Of a stretch of 64,000 bases of DNA, positions 1 through 8,700 are shown in pieces. Both the position numbers and the translations under genes were made by a program. The stretch is from Micrococcus sp. 2A (GTDB taxonomy: Bacteria > Actinomycetota > Actinomycetes > Actinomycetales > Micrococcaceae), in assembly GCF_039519235.1 (NCBI RefSeq), contig NZ_CP154351.1:1178001-1242000 (forward strand). Direction: 5' to 3'. Every line of letters starts with the position of its first letter. Position 1 is the stretch's first letter. The notes under the pieces were generated by a model. That model saw only the letters and a program-made list of their open reading frames with translations. It made no database searches and was not told the DNA's origin.

Positions 1-595
1 TCGAGGCGACGCCCACGCCGCCGCAGCCGATGACGGCCACGGACTCGCCGCGCTTGACCGCGCCGGTGTTCATGGCGGCGCCGATGCCGGCCATGACGCC
101 GCAGCCCAGCAGGCCCACGGCGGCCTGCTCCTCGACGCCGTCCACGCCGTCCACCGTGGTGCACTGCTTGGAGTGGACGAGGGTCTTGTCGGCGAAGGCG
201 CCGATGCCGAGGGCGGGGGAGAGCTCCGTGCCGTCCTCGAGGGTCATCTTCTGGGCGGCGTTGTGCGTGGCGAAGCAGTACTCGAGCTGGCCCTTCTTGC
301 ACGCGCGGCACTCGCCGCACACGGCGCGCCAGTTGAGGATCACGGTGTCGCCGACGGCCACGTGGGTGACGCCCTCGCCGATCGCCGAGACCACGCCGGT
401 CGCCTCGTGGCCGAGCAGGTACGGGTACTCGTCGCCGATGCCGCCCTGCACGTAGTGCAGGTCCGTGTGGCACACGCCGCACGTCTTGACGTCGACGACG
501 GCCTCTCCCGGTCCCGGGTCGGGGATGATGATGGTCTCGATGCTGACGGGGGCGTCCTTCGCCATGGCGACGACGCCGCGGACCTTCTGTGGCAC
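1..595 (-). CDS. S-(hydroxymethyl)mycothiol dehydrogenase, 3' end outside the window
   Basis: This is a zinc-dependent, medium-chain alcohol dehydrogenase of the mycothiol-dependent formaldehyde dehydrogenase type. It would oxidise the formaldehyde–mycothiol adduct with NAD+ in the cytoplasm. About 198 residues are visible. They show the catalytic zinc site (CGVCHTD, then GHEATG), a second set of cysteines for the structural zinc ([15 protein letters not shown]), and the start of the Rossmann fold (GCGGVG) at the window edge. The start is a GTG preceded by AAGGAG at a 5-nt spacing, which is better than an in-frame ATG ten codons later. Mycothiol dependence is inferred from similarity to actinobacterial MscR/AdhE2-type proteins, not from a mycothiol-specific motif. 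The rest of the gene lies beyond position 1. Confidence 0.85.
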   Translation of the reverse strand, partial: MPQKVRGVVAMAKDAPVSIETIIIPDPGPGEAVVDVKTCGVCHTDLHYVQGGIGDEYPYLLGHEATGVVSAIGEGVTHVAVGDTVILNWRAVCGECRACKKGQLEYCFATHNAAQKMTLEDGTELSPALGIGAFADKTLVHSKQCTTVDGVDGVEEQAAVGLLGCGVMAGIGAAMNTGAVKRGESVAVIGCGGVGVAS

Positions 596-709
596 GCTGA
601 CTCCTTGTGCAGTGGGGGTGGCTCGGTGTCCATCCCACCACACGCGAGGCCGGGGTGGCATCCGGTGGGGACCGGCGGCGACCCCGTTGTGGTGGGGCAC
701 ACTGGGGGC

Positions 710-1570
710 ATGTGCGGACGGTATGTGATGGCCCGGGCGGCCGGTGACCTCGTCAGGCTAGGCGGCGGCATGCTGCCCGATGAGACGCTCGAACTGCGGC
801 CCAACTGGAACGTGGCCCCGACGGCGGACGTGCCGATCCTGCTGGAGCGGGCGGTGGACGGGGACGGCGCGGGGGCGTCTGGCGGGGGCGAGGCGCCCGA
901 CGGGGAGGTGCGGCGCGAGCTGCACGTGGCGCGGTGGGGACTCGTTCCGCCGTGGGCGAAGGAGCTGTCCGTGGGGTCGCGGGCGTTCAACGCCCGGTCC
1001 GAGACGGTGGCACAGAAGCCGACGTTCCGGGCGGCCGTGCGTTCGCGCCGTTGCGCGGTGCCGGTGGAGGGGTACTACGAGTGGAAGAAGCCGGAGCCCG
1101 GGGCGAAGGGAGCCGACGGGAAGGCCGCCGAGAAGCAGCCCTTCTACGTGCACCCGGCCGGCGCCGGTGACGGCGAGGGGCCCGTGATCTGGTTCGCCGG
1201 GCTCTACGAGTGGTGGCAGGACCCGGAAGCGAAAGCCGCGGGAGAGGACGCGTGGGTGCTCTCGACGTCGATCCTGACGATGGCGGCGCCGAACATGGAG
1301 GCGGAGGATCCGCTGCTGGCGGAGCTGGGGGAGCTGCACGACCGGCTGCCCGTGCCCTTGGGAGCCGAGGCGATGGCCCGCTGGCTGGAGCCCGGGAAGC
1401 TCGGGTCGGCAGAGGAGGCCGAACTGCTCGTGGACGAGGTGTGCGCGCAGGCGTACGGCGTGGCGTCGGGGTGGCGCCTGCGCCCGGTGGGCTCGGCCGT
1501 GGGGAACGTGCGGAACAACGGCCCGGAGCTGATCGAGGAGCCCGGCGAGGTGCAGGAGCGACTCCTCTGA
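710..1570 (+). CDS. SOS response-associated peptidase family protein (SRAP, YedK/HMCES type)
   Basis: A 286-residue SRAP-domain protein. Family members form a stable covalent link to abasic sites in single-stranded DNA through an N-terminal cysteine. The required Met1-Cys2 start is present (MCGRY), which fixes the start codon because Cys2 must become the N-terminus. Other conserved parts are NVAPT around residue 34, FNARSET near 93, PVEGYYEW near 117–126, and LHDRLPV with the active-site histidine near 209. The ATG lies 6 nt after a CACACT hexamer, so the mRNA may be leaderless. A stretch near residues 50–65 is rich in Gly, Ala and Asp and is probably a loop insertion. No LexA box is seen in front of it, although an SOS pair lies 4 kb away. 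It runs alone and faces the convergent PKD gene. Confidence 0.9.
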   Translation: MCGRYVMARAAGDLVRLGGGMLPDETLELRPNWNVAPTADVPILLERAVDGDGAGASGGGEAPDGEVRRELHVARWGLVPPWAKELSVGSRAFNARSETVAQKPTFRAAVRSRRCAVPVEGYYEWKKPEPGAKGADGKAAEKQPFYVHPAGAGDGEGPVIWFAGLYEWWQDPEAKAAGEDAWVLSTSILTMAAPNMEAEDPLLAELGELHDRLPVPLGAEAMARWLEPGKLGSAEEAELLVDEVCAQAYGVASGWRLRPVGSAVGNVRNNGPELIEEPGEVQERLL

Positions 1571-1614
1571 GGTGGGCCGGGTGGGGCGCCCGGAGGTGAG
1601 CCGAGGAGCGGCCT

Positions 1615-2592
1615 TCAGCCGCCGTCCGGGGCGTCGATGGGCCCGGTGCAGCCCCACGCGGAGGCGTCGGCGCCGCAGTCGTCGGCGACGTTGCGCGTGA
1701 CGGTGCGCCAGATGTCCGCGGTGACCGGGGCGGCGTCCAGGGTGATGGTGCCGGGGATCAGCTGCCACTCGCCGCCGGCCACCCGGTACTCGCCGACGTA
1801 CACCGTGGTCAGCCCGACCGTGTAGGACCCCGTGTCCTCGTAGACGTGGCTCGTGGGGGTGGGCACGTTGAACTCGGGCTGCGCGTGGCCTCCGTCGTGG
1901 GTGGTCACGGTGCCGGTGCCGTCACCGTAGGTCCAGTGGAAGGTGACGGGCGTGGCGCGGAGTTCGATGTCCTGGCCGGCGATGGTCGTGGTCAGGAAGA
2001 CCGGCTGCGCGAGGGTGTAGAAGTTGGTCTCCGCGTTGCGGACGCCGCGGCCGGCGTTGTCCGACTCGATCGTCGGCTCCAGGACCAGGAGGGTGCGGAC
2101 TTCGTCGATGGTGACCGGGGGAGCGGCGTCGCCTGCGGCGCCGATGGGAGCCGGGCCGGTGCCGGTGCCCGTGCAGATGGGGGTGCCGTAGTCCACCGGG
2201 CCGTCGGGTGCAGCGGTATCCGTGGTCTTCGACATGACCCACTCGCTCCCCTCGGGGCAGAACTTCTCGTTCTGCTCCTGGCAGGTGCCCAGGTCCGGAT
2301 TGCCTGCCTGTCCGGGGTAGCATGCGGCCATTGTGACGGTGCGCGTGGTGGTGGGTGCTACGGTCTTCGCCTCCACCTTTGAGGGTTCCTTATCCCCATC
2401 TGATCCTGCGCGTGGTGAACGATGTTCTTCCGAGCAGTCTGCTTTCGCTCCGACACCAGATCCGCGAGTTGAATACACGATGTCGGTGTTTGAGCAGTTT
2501 GATTGTGTCGACTCAGCTGACGCTGCGTCAGGTATCAGTGAGCCGATCAGGAGTGCGCCCGCCACCGCAATTGATGTGTGACGGTAGCTCAA
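1615..2592 (-). CDS. secreted protein with PKD-like domain, function unknown
   Basis: A 325-residue exported protein. Residues 1–26 form a Sec signal peptide with a likely AxA cleavage site (DAASA before EST). The mature part is linker-like to about residue 210 and has several scattered cysteines. A PKD-like beta-sandwich follows, marked by WTYGDGT at 220–226 and HVYEDTGSYTV at about 249–259. The C-terminus has another cysteine pair. It lacks an LPXTG motif and a C-terminal membrane anchor. The start is TTG, and its last bases form a TTGA junction with the stop of the upstream lipoprotein gene; AAGGAG lies about 12 nt before it. The pair is therefore probably co-translated. The first third is clearly less GC-rich than the rest. 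The function is unknown; surface adhesion or binding is only a guess from the PKD fold. Confidence 0.75.
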   Translation of the reverse strand: MSYRHTSIAVAGALLIGSLIPDAASAESTQSNCSNTDIVYSTRGSGVGAKADCSEEHRSPRAGSDGDKEPSKVEAKTVAPTTTRTVTMAACYPGQAGNPDLGTCQEQNEKFCPEGSEWVMSKTTDTAAPDGPVDYGTPICTGTGTGPAPIGAAGDAAPPVTIDEVRTLLVLEPTIESDNAGRGVRNAETNFYTLAQPVFLTTTIAGQDIELRATPVTFHWTYGDGTGTVTTHDGGHAQPEFNVPTPTSHVYEDTGSYTVGLTTVYVGEYRVAGGEWQLIPGTITLDAAPVTADIWRTVTRNVADDCGADASAWGCTGPIDAPDGG

Positions 2593-3353
2593 TTTTGTGA
2601 CACTCCTTCATATGCCATCTCTGCGATGGTCCAGTGTCCCAGGTCCTTGTCGTAGCGAGACTGTGCAATCCATGGCGCTTTATCCTCGGAGTCTGACATG
2701 CTCACGGCAATTTCATCACCAGACTTTTCGAAGAACTCCTCTTTGCTCATGTTAAGAAGAATCGTCGATGTATAACCGTTTTTGCTAGGGCGCGTTATGG
2801 CAGAGTGAATCGTGGCAGTTTCACTGACCATCCACCCGCCATCTCCATGGAGCTTCATGATTGAGTTCTTGTGGTGTTCGCAGAATTTGCAGGTGGGGCC
2901 TGAGATTTCCTGCTCAAGACCCGCATCCCCCGTCTGCTGCATGTAGTAGACCGTCTCCCAGAAGTACTTCACCGCCGCCTCGGCGCCCTCCTGGGTCTCT
3001 TCCTTCATGACCTCGGGCATCACCGGCTTCGGCACGTTCTGGGCGGGGCCTTCGGCGGAGGCGGGGACGTACGGACCGCTCGCCGTTGCGCTCGCGGGTC
3101 CGCTCCCGCTCCCGCTCGATGGCGCCGTGCCGCCGTCGGGGGTGGAGGGAGATGCGCCGGCCGTAGCCGTAGCCGTAGCCGTGGGGGTGTCAGCGGCCTG
3201 CGTGGACGAGACGGGCGCCGTCGTCGTGGTCTCGGTCGGTGCCGGGTCTCCGCCGCCGCAGGCCGTGAGGGCCAGTGCGAGGGCGGCTGCCAGCGATGCG
3301 GCCTGGGCGGGGCGTCGGCGGGGCAGGGCGCGTGGGGGTGCGGTGATGGACAA
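2589..3353 (-). CDS. DUF6318-type lipoprotein
   Basis: A 254-residue predicted lipoprotein. An arginine-rich n-region and an alanine/leucine core end in the lipobox LTAC, giving Cys32 as the lipidated residue. A low-complexity Thr/Ala/Ser/Pro/Gly linker of about 80 residues follows, then a globular C-terminal domain of about 130 residues (EAAVKYFW, a CKFC pair, WTIAEMAY). I recognise this layout as DUF6318, a family of unknown function common in Micrococcaceae. I chose the TTG start because GAGGAGGG stands just upstream; an in-frame ATG at 3374 is the alternative and would add seven residues. The 3' half of the gene is AT-rich compared with its 5' half. The linker contains a short run of repeated GCCGTA units. 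It is translationally coupled to the PKD gene downstream. Confidence 0.7.
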   Translation of the reverse strand: MSITAPPRALPRRRPAQAASLAAALALALTACGGGDPAPTETTTTAPVSSTQAADTPTATATATAGASPSTPDGGTAPSSGSGSGPASATASGPYVPASAEGPAQNVPKPVMPEVMKEETQEGAEAAVKYFWETVYYMQQTGDAGLEQEISGPTCKFCEHHKNSIMKLHGDGGWMVSETATIHSAITRPSKNGYTSTILLNMSKEEFFEKSGDEIAVSMSDSEDKAPWIAQSRYDKDLGHWTIAEMAYEGVSQN

Positions 3354-3528
3354 GGTCCCCTCCTCAGAAGACATCCGTTCCGTCCGCCGCCACGGCTCTG
3401 ATCCCGTGAAGACCACCGCGTGAGCGGCGTGTGAGTGGCGACACTGGCGAGTGTACGCATGCCTCCGCGACACGCGAGGGGTTCTCCACAGGGCGGACCG
3501 TGAACATCGTCAGACGCGCAGGTGTCGT

Positions 3529-3605
3529 GTTCCCGACCGTTCATCTGCTCGTTCCGAGGGCGTTCCGCGCCGGGCATCCCCGGGGTCATCTCAGCCTCCT
3601 AACGT
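3529..3605 (+). promoter_or_regulatory. possible PHO box and -10 of the metallophosphoesterase gene
   Basis: Four GTTC-starting heptamers occur at 3529 (GTTCCCG), 3539 (GTTCATC), 3551 (GTTCCGA) and 3562 (GTTCCGC), spaced 10, 12 and 11 bp. This resembles the 11-bp direct-repeat units of PhoP boxes in streptomycetes. A TAACGT hexamer at 3600–3605 fits a -10 element, which would put the repeats just upstream of the -35 region. The downstream gene encodes an exported phosphoesterase, which fits phosphate-starvation control. Only one unit, GTTCATC, is close to the known consensus, so this is an inference. The rest of the 300-bp gap between the divergent genes shows nothing else. Confidence 0.35.
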
Positions 3606-3661
3606 CCAGGTCAGCGACGCTTCCGCGACGTCATCGACCGCCGCTTCAGCAGGAGAGAGCC

Positions 3662-4903
3662 ATGACCGATCGCATCCCCGAGTCCCCGTCCGTCGACCGC
3701 CGCGGCATCCTCGCCGGAGGCGGAGCCTTCGCCGCGGCCGGCGTGCTGGCCGCAGCCCCCGTCGCCCAGGCCGCGCCTCCGGCCCACGCCCCTGCCCATG
3801 GACGTCGCCGTGACGCCGGCGCCCAGTCCATGCCGCTGGCGTTCGGCAAGAGCCGCCGCTTCAAGATCGTGCAGTTCAACGACACCCAGGGCGGCCACGC
3901 CGCGGACCGTCGCACCCTCGAGTTCATGGGCAAGGTCCTGGACCGGGAGAAGCCGGACTTCGCGCTCATCAACGGTGACGTCATCGACGGCTCGCCCACC
4001 ACGGACCTGCAGGTGATGCAGGGGATCAACAACTTCGTCATGCCGATGGAGTCCCGCGGCGTGAAGTGGGCCATCACCTTCGGCAACCATGACGAGGACT
4101 CGGTCACGGAGCACGGCACCTCGATGACGGAATCCCGGATCGTGGACTTCGTGCGCCAGTACAAGCACAACCTCAACCCGGCCGTGGACCCGTCCAAGCC
4201 GGGCCACTCCGACGCCCAGCTGCTTGTGCGGGGGTCCCGCGGCGCCGCCCCCTCCTTCGCCATCTGGCTGCTCGACTCGGGCCGCTACGCGACCGCCCAG
4301 GACGCCGCCGGGCAGTCCACCGAGGGCGTCATGGACTACGACTGGATCCGTCCGCAGCAGATCCGCTGGTACGAGGAGGCCTCGGAGGCCACCGCGGAGC
4401 GCTTCGGCAAGGGCGTCCCCGGCCTCATGTTCTTCCACATCCCCACGTTCGAGCACTCCTACATGTGGTACGCCTCCCAGGGCGAGAAGGACGAGGCCCG
4501 CCACGCGGAGGCCGTGCGCCGTCACGCCATCGAGGGTGTGAAGCACGAGGACGTCTACCACGGTCTGATCAACTCGGGCATCTACGCCTCCGTGAAGGAG
4601 CGCGGCGAGGTCAAGGGCATCTACTGCGGCCACGACCACATCAACACCTACAAGGGGAACTACTACGGCGTCGAGCTCGGCTACGCGCCCGGCACCGGCT
4701 TCGACACCTACGGCCTCAACGACGGCACGTGGGATCAGCACACCCTCCGCGGCGCCCGCGTGTTCGAGCTCGACGAGCGCACCGAGGCCGTCTACACCGG
4801 CGACACCCGCATCGTCTGGGCCCGTGACCTCGGGATCGACATGAACCCGGAGGGCAAGCCGGTGGCCGCGCCTGCCGCCTTCCCGCGGTACGTGAAGGCC
4901 TGA
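3662..4903 (+). CDS. Tat-exported metallophosphoesterase
   Basis: A 413-residue calcineurin-like phosphoesterase with a twin-arginine signal (DRRGILAGGG, arginines 13–14) and a likely cleavage after AQA near residue 40. It should hydrolyse phosphate esters outside the cell with a dinuclear metal centre. Metal-binding motifs in order are FNDTQ (about 71–75), NGDVIDG (about 103–109), GNHDED (about 141–146), FHIPTFE (about 257–263) and GHDH (about 322–325). The first motif is D-T-Q where most of the superfamily has D-x-H; this variant is familiar from the Dcr2/Pho-like purple-acid-phosphatase branch. The ATG follows AGGAGAGA. The substrate cannot be told from sequence. The gene is alone, with a strong terminator behind it and a possible PHO box in front. 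Confidence 0.82.
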   Translation: MTDRIPESPSVDRRGILAGGGAFAAAGVLAAAPVAQAAPPAHAPAHGRRRDAGAQSMPLAFGKSRRFKIVQFNDTQGGHAADRRTLEFMGKVLDREKPDFALINGDVIDGSPTTDLQVMQGINNFVMPMESRGVKWAITFGNHDEDSVTEHGTSMTESRIVDFVRQYKHNLNPAVDPSKPGHSDAQLLVRGSRGAAPSFAIWLLDSGRYATAQDAAGQSTEGVMDYDWIRPQQIRWYEEASEATAERFGKGVPGLMFFHIPTFEHSYMWYASQGEKDEARHAEAVRRHAIEGVKHEDVYHGLINSGIYASVKERGEVKGIYCGHDHINTYKGNYYGVELGYAPGTGFDTYGLNDGTWDQHTLRGARVFELDERTEAVYTGDTRIVWARDLGIDMNPEGKPVAAPAAFPRYVKA

Positions 4904-4936
4904 GCGCGGCCCCGCCCCGCCCGGGGGCGTGAGCAC

Positions 4937-4976
4937 GGCGACGTCGGCACCCGCGCGGGTGCCGACGTCGCCTTTT
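4937..4976 (+). terminator. rho-independent terminator of the phosphoesterase gene
   Basis: A perfect 16-bp stem (4937–4952 with 4957–4972) closes a GCGC tetraloop and is followed by TTTT. It is the most canonical terminator in the window and separates the phosphoesterase from the SOS genes. Confidence 0.85.
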
Positions 4977-5024
4977 CCCTGGGCCCCCTTAACGTGTCCG
5001 CTGCCATCCGTAGTGTCCCTCCCA

Positions 5025-5053
5025 TTGGATTCGAACACATGTTCGAGTACGAT
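5025..5053 (+). promoter_or_regulatory. SOS promoter with LexA box, in front of the DUF6504 gene
   Basis: The LexA box TCGAACACATGTTCGA at 5031–5046 matches the actinobacterial consensus TCGAAC-N4-GTTCGA in all fixed positions. It fills the 17-bp spacer between TTGGAT (5025–5030, -35) and TACGAT (5048–5053, -10). Bound LexA would cover the core promoter. The predicted 5' leader to the ATG at 5202 is about 140 nt and shows no other feature. Confidence 0.88.
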
Positions 5054-5201
5054 CGAGAGTGCGACCTCCGGTCCTCGGTCCCATCGCGGGCCGAGGCTTC
5101 CCGACTCTTCCCCTGCCCGCCGTCGCGGGTGGGTCGCGCTCCCGCCGTCCGTCGGCGCCCGCCGGCGGATCCGTCCGCAGCGCACACAGGGAGAGAGCAG
5201 C

Positions 5202-5528
5202 ATGGGAGTCTTCACGCAGTCCGTGGCGGTGGAGCGCGCCCCGGACGGCGCGCCGCAGGGCCTGCATTGGAACGGGCGGGACTACGTCATCGCCGAGCGG
5301 CCGATGCGCTGGTTCGAGCGTCGCCGCTGGTGGGCCGAGGAGGTGCGGGCCGAGAAGGGCCGCGGGCCGGGCCTGGTGGACCATGAGATCTGGCGCCTGC
5401 AGGTGCGCCTCGCCCGGGCCGGCTCCGCCCCCGTGCAGACCCTGGACGTCGCCCACCACCTCGACTCCGGGCGTTGGCGCCTCATTCGCGTCCACGAGGT
5501 CGCTCATGACCTGCGGAGGACGGCGTGA
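5202..5528 (+). CDS. DUF6504 family protein, SOS-controlled
   Basis: A small soluble protein of 108 residues that I recognise as DUF6504, a family often encoded beside translesion-polymerase genes (imuB, dnaE2) in actinobacteria. The core is rich in aromatic and basic residues (RPMRWFERRRWW near residues 35–46, then DHEIWRLQVR and a C-terminal SGRWRLIRVHEV). There is no catalytic motif or membrane segment. The ATG follows GGGAGAGAG. Its own LexA box, and the second one before dnaE2 just downstream, place it in the DNA-damage response. A role as an accessory to mutagenic repair is inferred from context only. The usual partners imuA' and imuB are absent from this locus. Confidence 0.72.
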   Translation: MGVFTQSVAVERAPDGAPQGLHWNGRDYVIAERPMRWFERRRWWAEEVRAEKGRGPGLVDHEIWRLQVRLARAGSAPVQTLDVAHHLDSGRWRLIRVHEVAHDLRRTA

Positions 5529-5562
5529 GGTCCCGCCCGCCCCTCCGGGGCCTGCCCCCCGC

Positions 5563-5591
5563 TTCCGTCATTCGAACATGTGTTCTATTGT
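5563..5591 (+). promoter_or_regulatory. SOS promoter with LexA box, in front of dnaE2
   Basis: TCGAACATGTGTTCTA at 5572–5587 fits the LexA consensus with one change in the last half-site. It overlaps a -10 hexamer TATTGT (5586–5591), with TTCCGT 17 bp upstream as a weak -35. The leader to the dnaE2 ATG is about 150 nt. The 5529–5751 gap holds this promoter and nothing else that I can see. Confidence 0.85.
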
Positions 5592-5751
5592 GGGTGAGTG
5601 GCCGCCTCGGCGGCCACAGGCTGCCCCGACCGCCTCCTTCCCCTGGCTCGGACCCCCGCACGCTTCCCGGCTCGTGCACCCGCCGCGCTTCCCGCGCCGC
5701 CCCCGTCGGAGACCCCGGCGGGGTGGTCCAGCACGTCCAGGAGAGCTCCCC

Positions 5752-8700
5752 ATGAGTGACCGCACGCCCCCGCCCGTCCCGTTCCCCCATCTGCACGTGG
5801 CCTCGGCCTTCAGCGCCCACTACGGGGTGAGCTGGCCCGAGGACCTCGCCGCGGCCGCCGCCGCGGCGGGCATGGACCTGCTCGCGTGCACCGATCGCGA
5901 CGGCCTCTACGGCATGGCCAAGCACGTGGGTGCGTGCCTGCAGCACGGCATCGCGCCCGTGGTCGGGGTGGACCTCGCCCTGCGCTGGTCGGAGGAGGAC
6001 GGCGACGCCGGCCGGGCCGTCATCCTCGCCCGGGGCGGCTCCCACGGGTCCGGCTACCGCGCCCTGTGCCAGGTGATCTCCGCGGCCCATGCCCGTACCA
6101 CCGGGGGAGCGGGCGGAGGCAGCCCCTGGGCCGCCGTCGCCGAGCTGGCGGAGGCCGCCGGGGGGCGCGTGCCCACCGCCGCCAACCCCGCGAACCCGCC
6201 GAGCCCGGAACTGTTCGTGCTCCTCGGGCCGGACTCGGACCTCGGACGCCACCTCGCCCGCCGCCGCTACGCCGCGGGAGTGGGCGCCCTGCGCCGGTGG
6301 CGCTCGGCCCTGCCCGCCGGATCTGTGCACGTCGACGTCGTCACGCACCTCTCCGCGCCCGGCCGACGGCTGGACACGGGCCACGCCGTGAAGATGCTGC
6401 GCGCCGCCCGGGACACCCGCACGCCCGCCGTGCTGACCAACGCCGTGCGGTACGCCGCCCCGGACGGCGCGGCCACCGCGGACGTCCTCGACGCCGCCCG
6501 GGCGCTGAGCTCCCTCGACGCCCTGCACGACCTGCAGCCCAACGGACAGGGCTGGCTCAAGCCCACCGAGCACATGCACCGGCTCGCCCGTGAGGTGTGC
6601 GAGGCCGCGGACGAGCCTGCCGCGCCCCTCCTGGAGTCCACCCGCCGCCTGGCCGAGGCCTGCGCCCTCGACCCCGAGAGCGATCTCGGCTGGGGCCGGC
6701 CCCGGGTGCCCGAGGCCTCCGTCATCGGGGTGGACGGGCCGCCCGACCGCGTGCTGCACGAGCGGACCCTCGCCGGCCTGGCCGCCCGCTACCCGCGTCT
6801 GCACACCGGCTCCGGGTTCGGCACCAGTCAGGAGGCGCGCGACCTGCAGGACCGGGTGGAGCACGAGCTCGGGATCATCTCGCGCCTCGGGTTCGCGAGT
6901 TACTTCCTCACGGTGTCCTCCGTGGTGGACCTGATCGAGGGGATGGGCGTGCGGGTCTCCGCGCGCGGCTCCGGGGCGTCGTCGCTGGTGAACCACGCGC
7001 TGCGAATCTCCAACGTGGACCCCATGGCCAACGGCCTGATCATGGAGCGCTTCCTCTCGGACGCGCGCTCCACCCTGCCGGACATCGACATCGACGTGGA
7101 GTCCGCGCGCCGCCACGAGATCTACCGTGCCGTGTTCGAGCGCTTCGGGGCCGAGCGGACCACGCTCATGAGCATGCAGAACGCCTACCGGGCCCGCGGC
7201 GCCGTCCGGGACGCGGGGATGGCCCTGGGCCTGCCGGACGAGGACGTGGACGTCATCGCCAAGCAGCTGTGGCGCTTCTCCGCCTCCAGCTTCCGCGAGG
7301 CGCTGCAGCGCATGCCCGAGTTGGGGGAGCTCTCCCGCCGCGTGGAGTCCGGCCGCCGGGCGGGGCGGCATCAGCTGGACCTGCTGGTGGACATCACGGA
7401 GCGTCTCGATCGCCTGCCCCGGCACATCTCCATGCACCCGTGCGGCGTCATCCTCGGCGACGCCACCCTCCTGCACCGCACGCCCGTGCAGCCCTCGGGC
7501 ATGGGCCTGCCGATGAGCCAGTTCGACAAGCACGACATGGACCCCATGGGCTTCCTCAAGCTGGACATCCTCGGCGTGCGCATGCAGTCGGCGATCGCCT
7601 ACACGCTGGCGGAGGTGGAGCGCATCACGGGGGAGAGGCCGGACCTCGAGCGGGTCCCCCTCGACGACGAGGCGACCTTCAAGATGATCCGCACCACCCA
7701 CACCCTCGGCTGCTTCCAGATCGAGTCGCCGGGCCAGCGGGAGCTGATCGGCAAGCTCGCCCCCCGCGAGTTCAACGACCTCACGGTGGACATCTCCCTC
7801 TTCCGTCCCGGCCCCATGCAGTCGGACATGGTGCGGCCCTTCCTGGAGCAGCGGCACGGCTGGGCGGCGGCCCGCTGCCCGCACCCGCACCTCGAGCCCG
7901 TGCTCGCCGAGACCCACGGCGTCACCGTGTTCCACGAGCAGGTGCTGCGCACCATGGACGTCATGACCGGCTGTGGCCTGGCCCGCGCGGACGAGTTCCG
8001 CCGGCTCCTCGGCGGGCCCGCCGAGCGCACGGTGGAGGAGTACTTCCGCTCCCACGCGCTGGAGAAGGGGTACGACCTCGACGTGATCGACGAGGTCTGG
8101 GGCACCCTCCACGCCTTCGGCTCGTTCGGCTTCTGCAAGGCCCACGGCGCCGCGTTCGCCGTGCCCACCTACCAGTCCGCCTGGCTCAAGACGCACCACC
8201 CCGAGGCCTTCATGGCCGCCATCCTCGAGCATGACCCCGGCATGTACCCGGCCCGCCTCATGGTGGCCGAGGCCCGCCGCATGGGCATCCCCGTGCTCCC
8301 GGTGGACGTCAACGCCTCCACTCGGCACGTGCGCGTCGAGTGGGTGCCCTCGCACCCGGAGGTGGACGGCCACGGCCTCCACGGGGAGGGCGCCCACGAC
8401 GACGGCGCGCGTCACCCCGCGGACGGTGGATGCGTGGACGACGACGGCGCGCCCGGTCCTTCCAGGCCCAGCACACCCGGCCCTTCGACGCCCGGCCCAC
8501 CCGCACCCGGCAGCTCCGCGACCGCCAGCTCCGCGACCGGTCCCGACGGCCGCGCTCGCGGTCGCTGGGGGATCCGCCTGCCCTTGACGAGCCTGTCCGG
8601 GTTGAGCGAGGCGGAGGTCGAGCGCCTCGACGCGGGCCGCCCCTACCACTCCCTCGCCGACGTCCGGGACCGTGCCCGGCCCACCAGCCGCAACCTGGAG

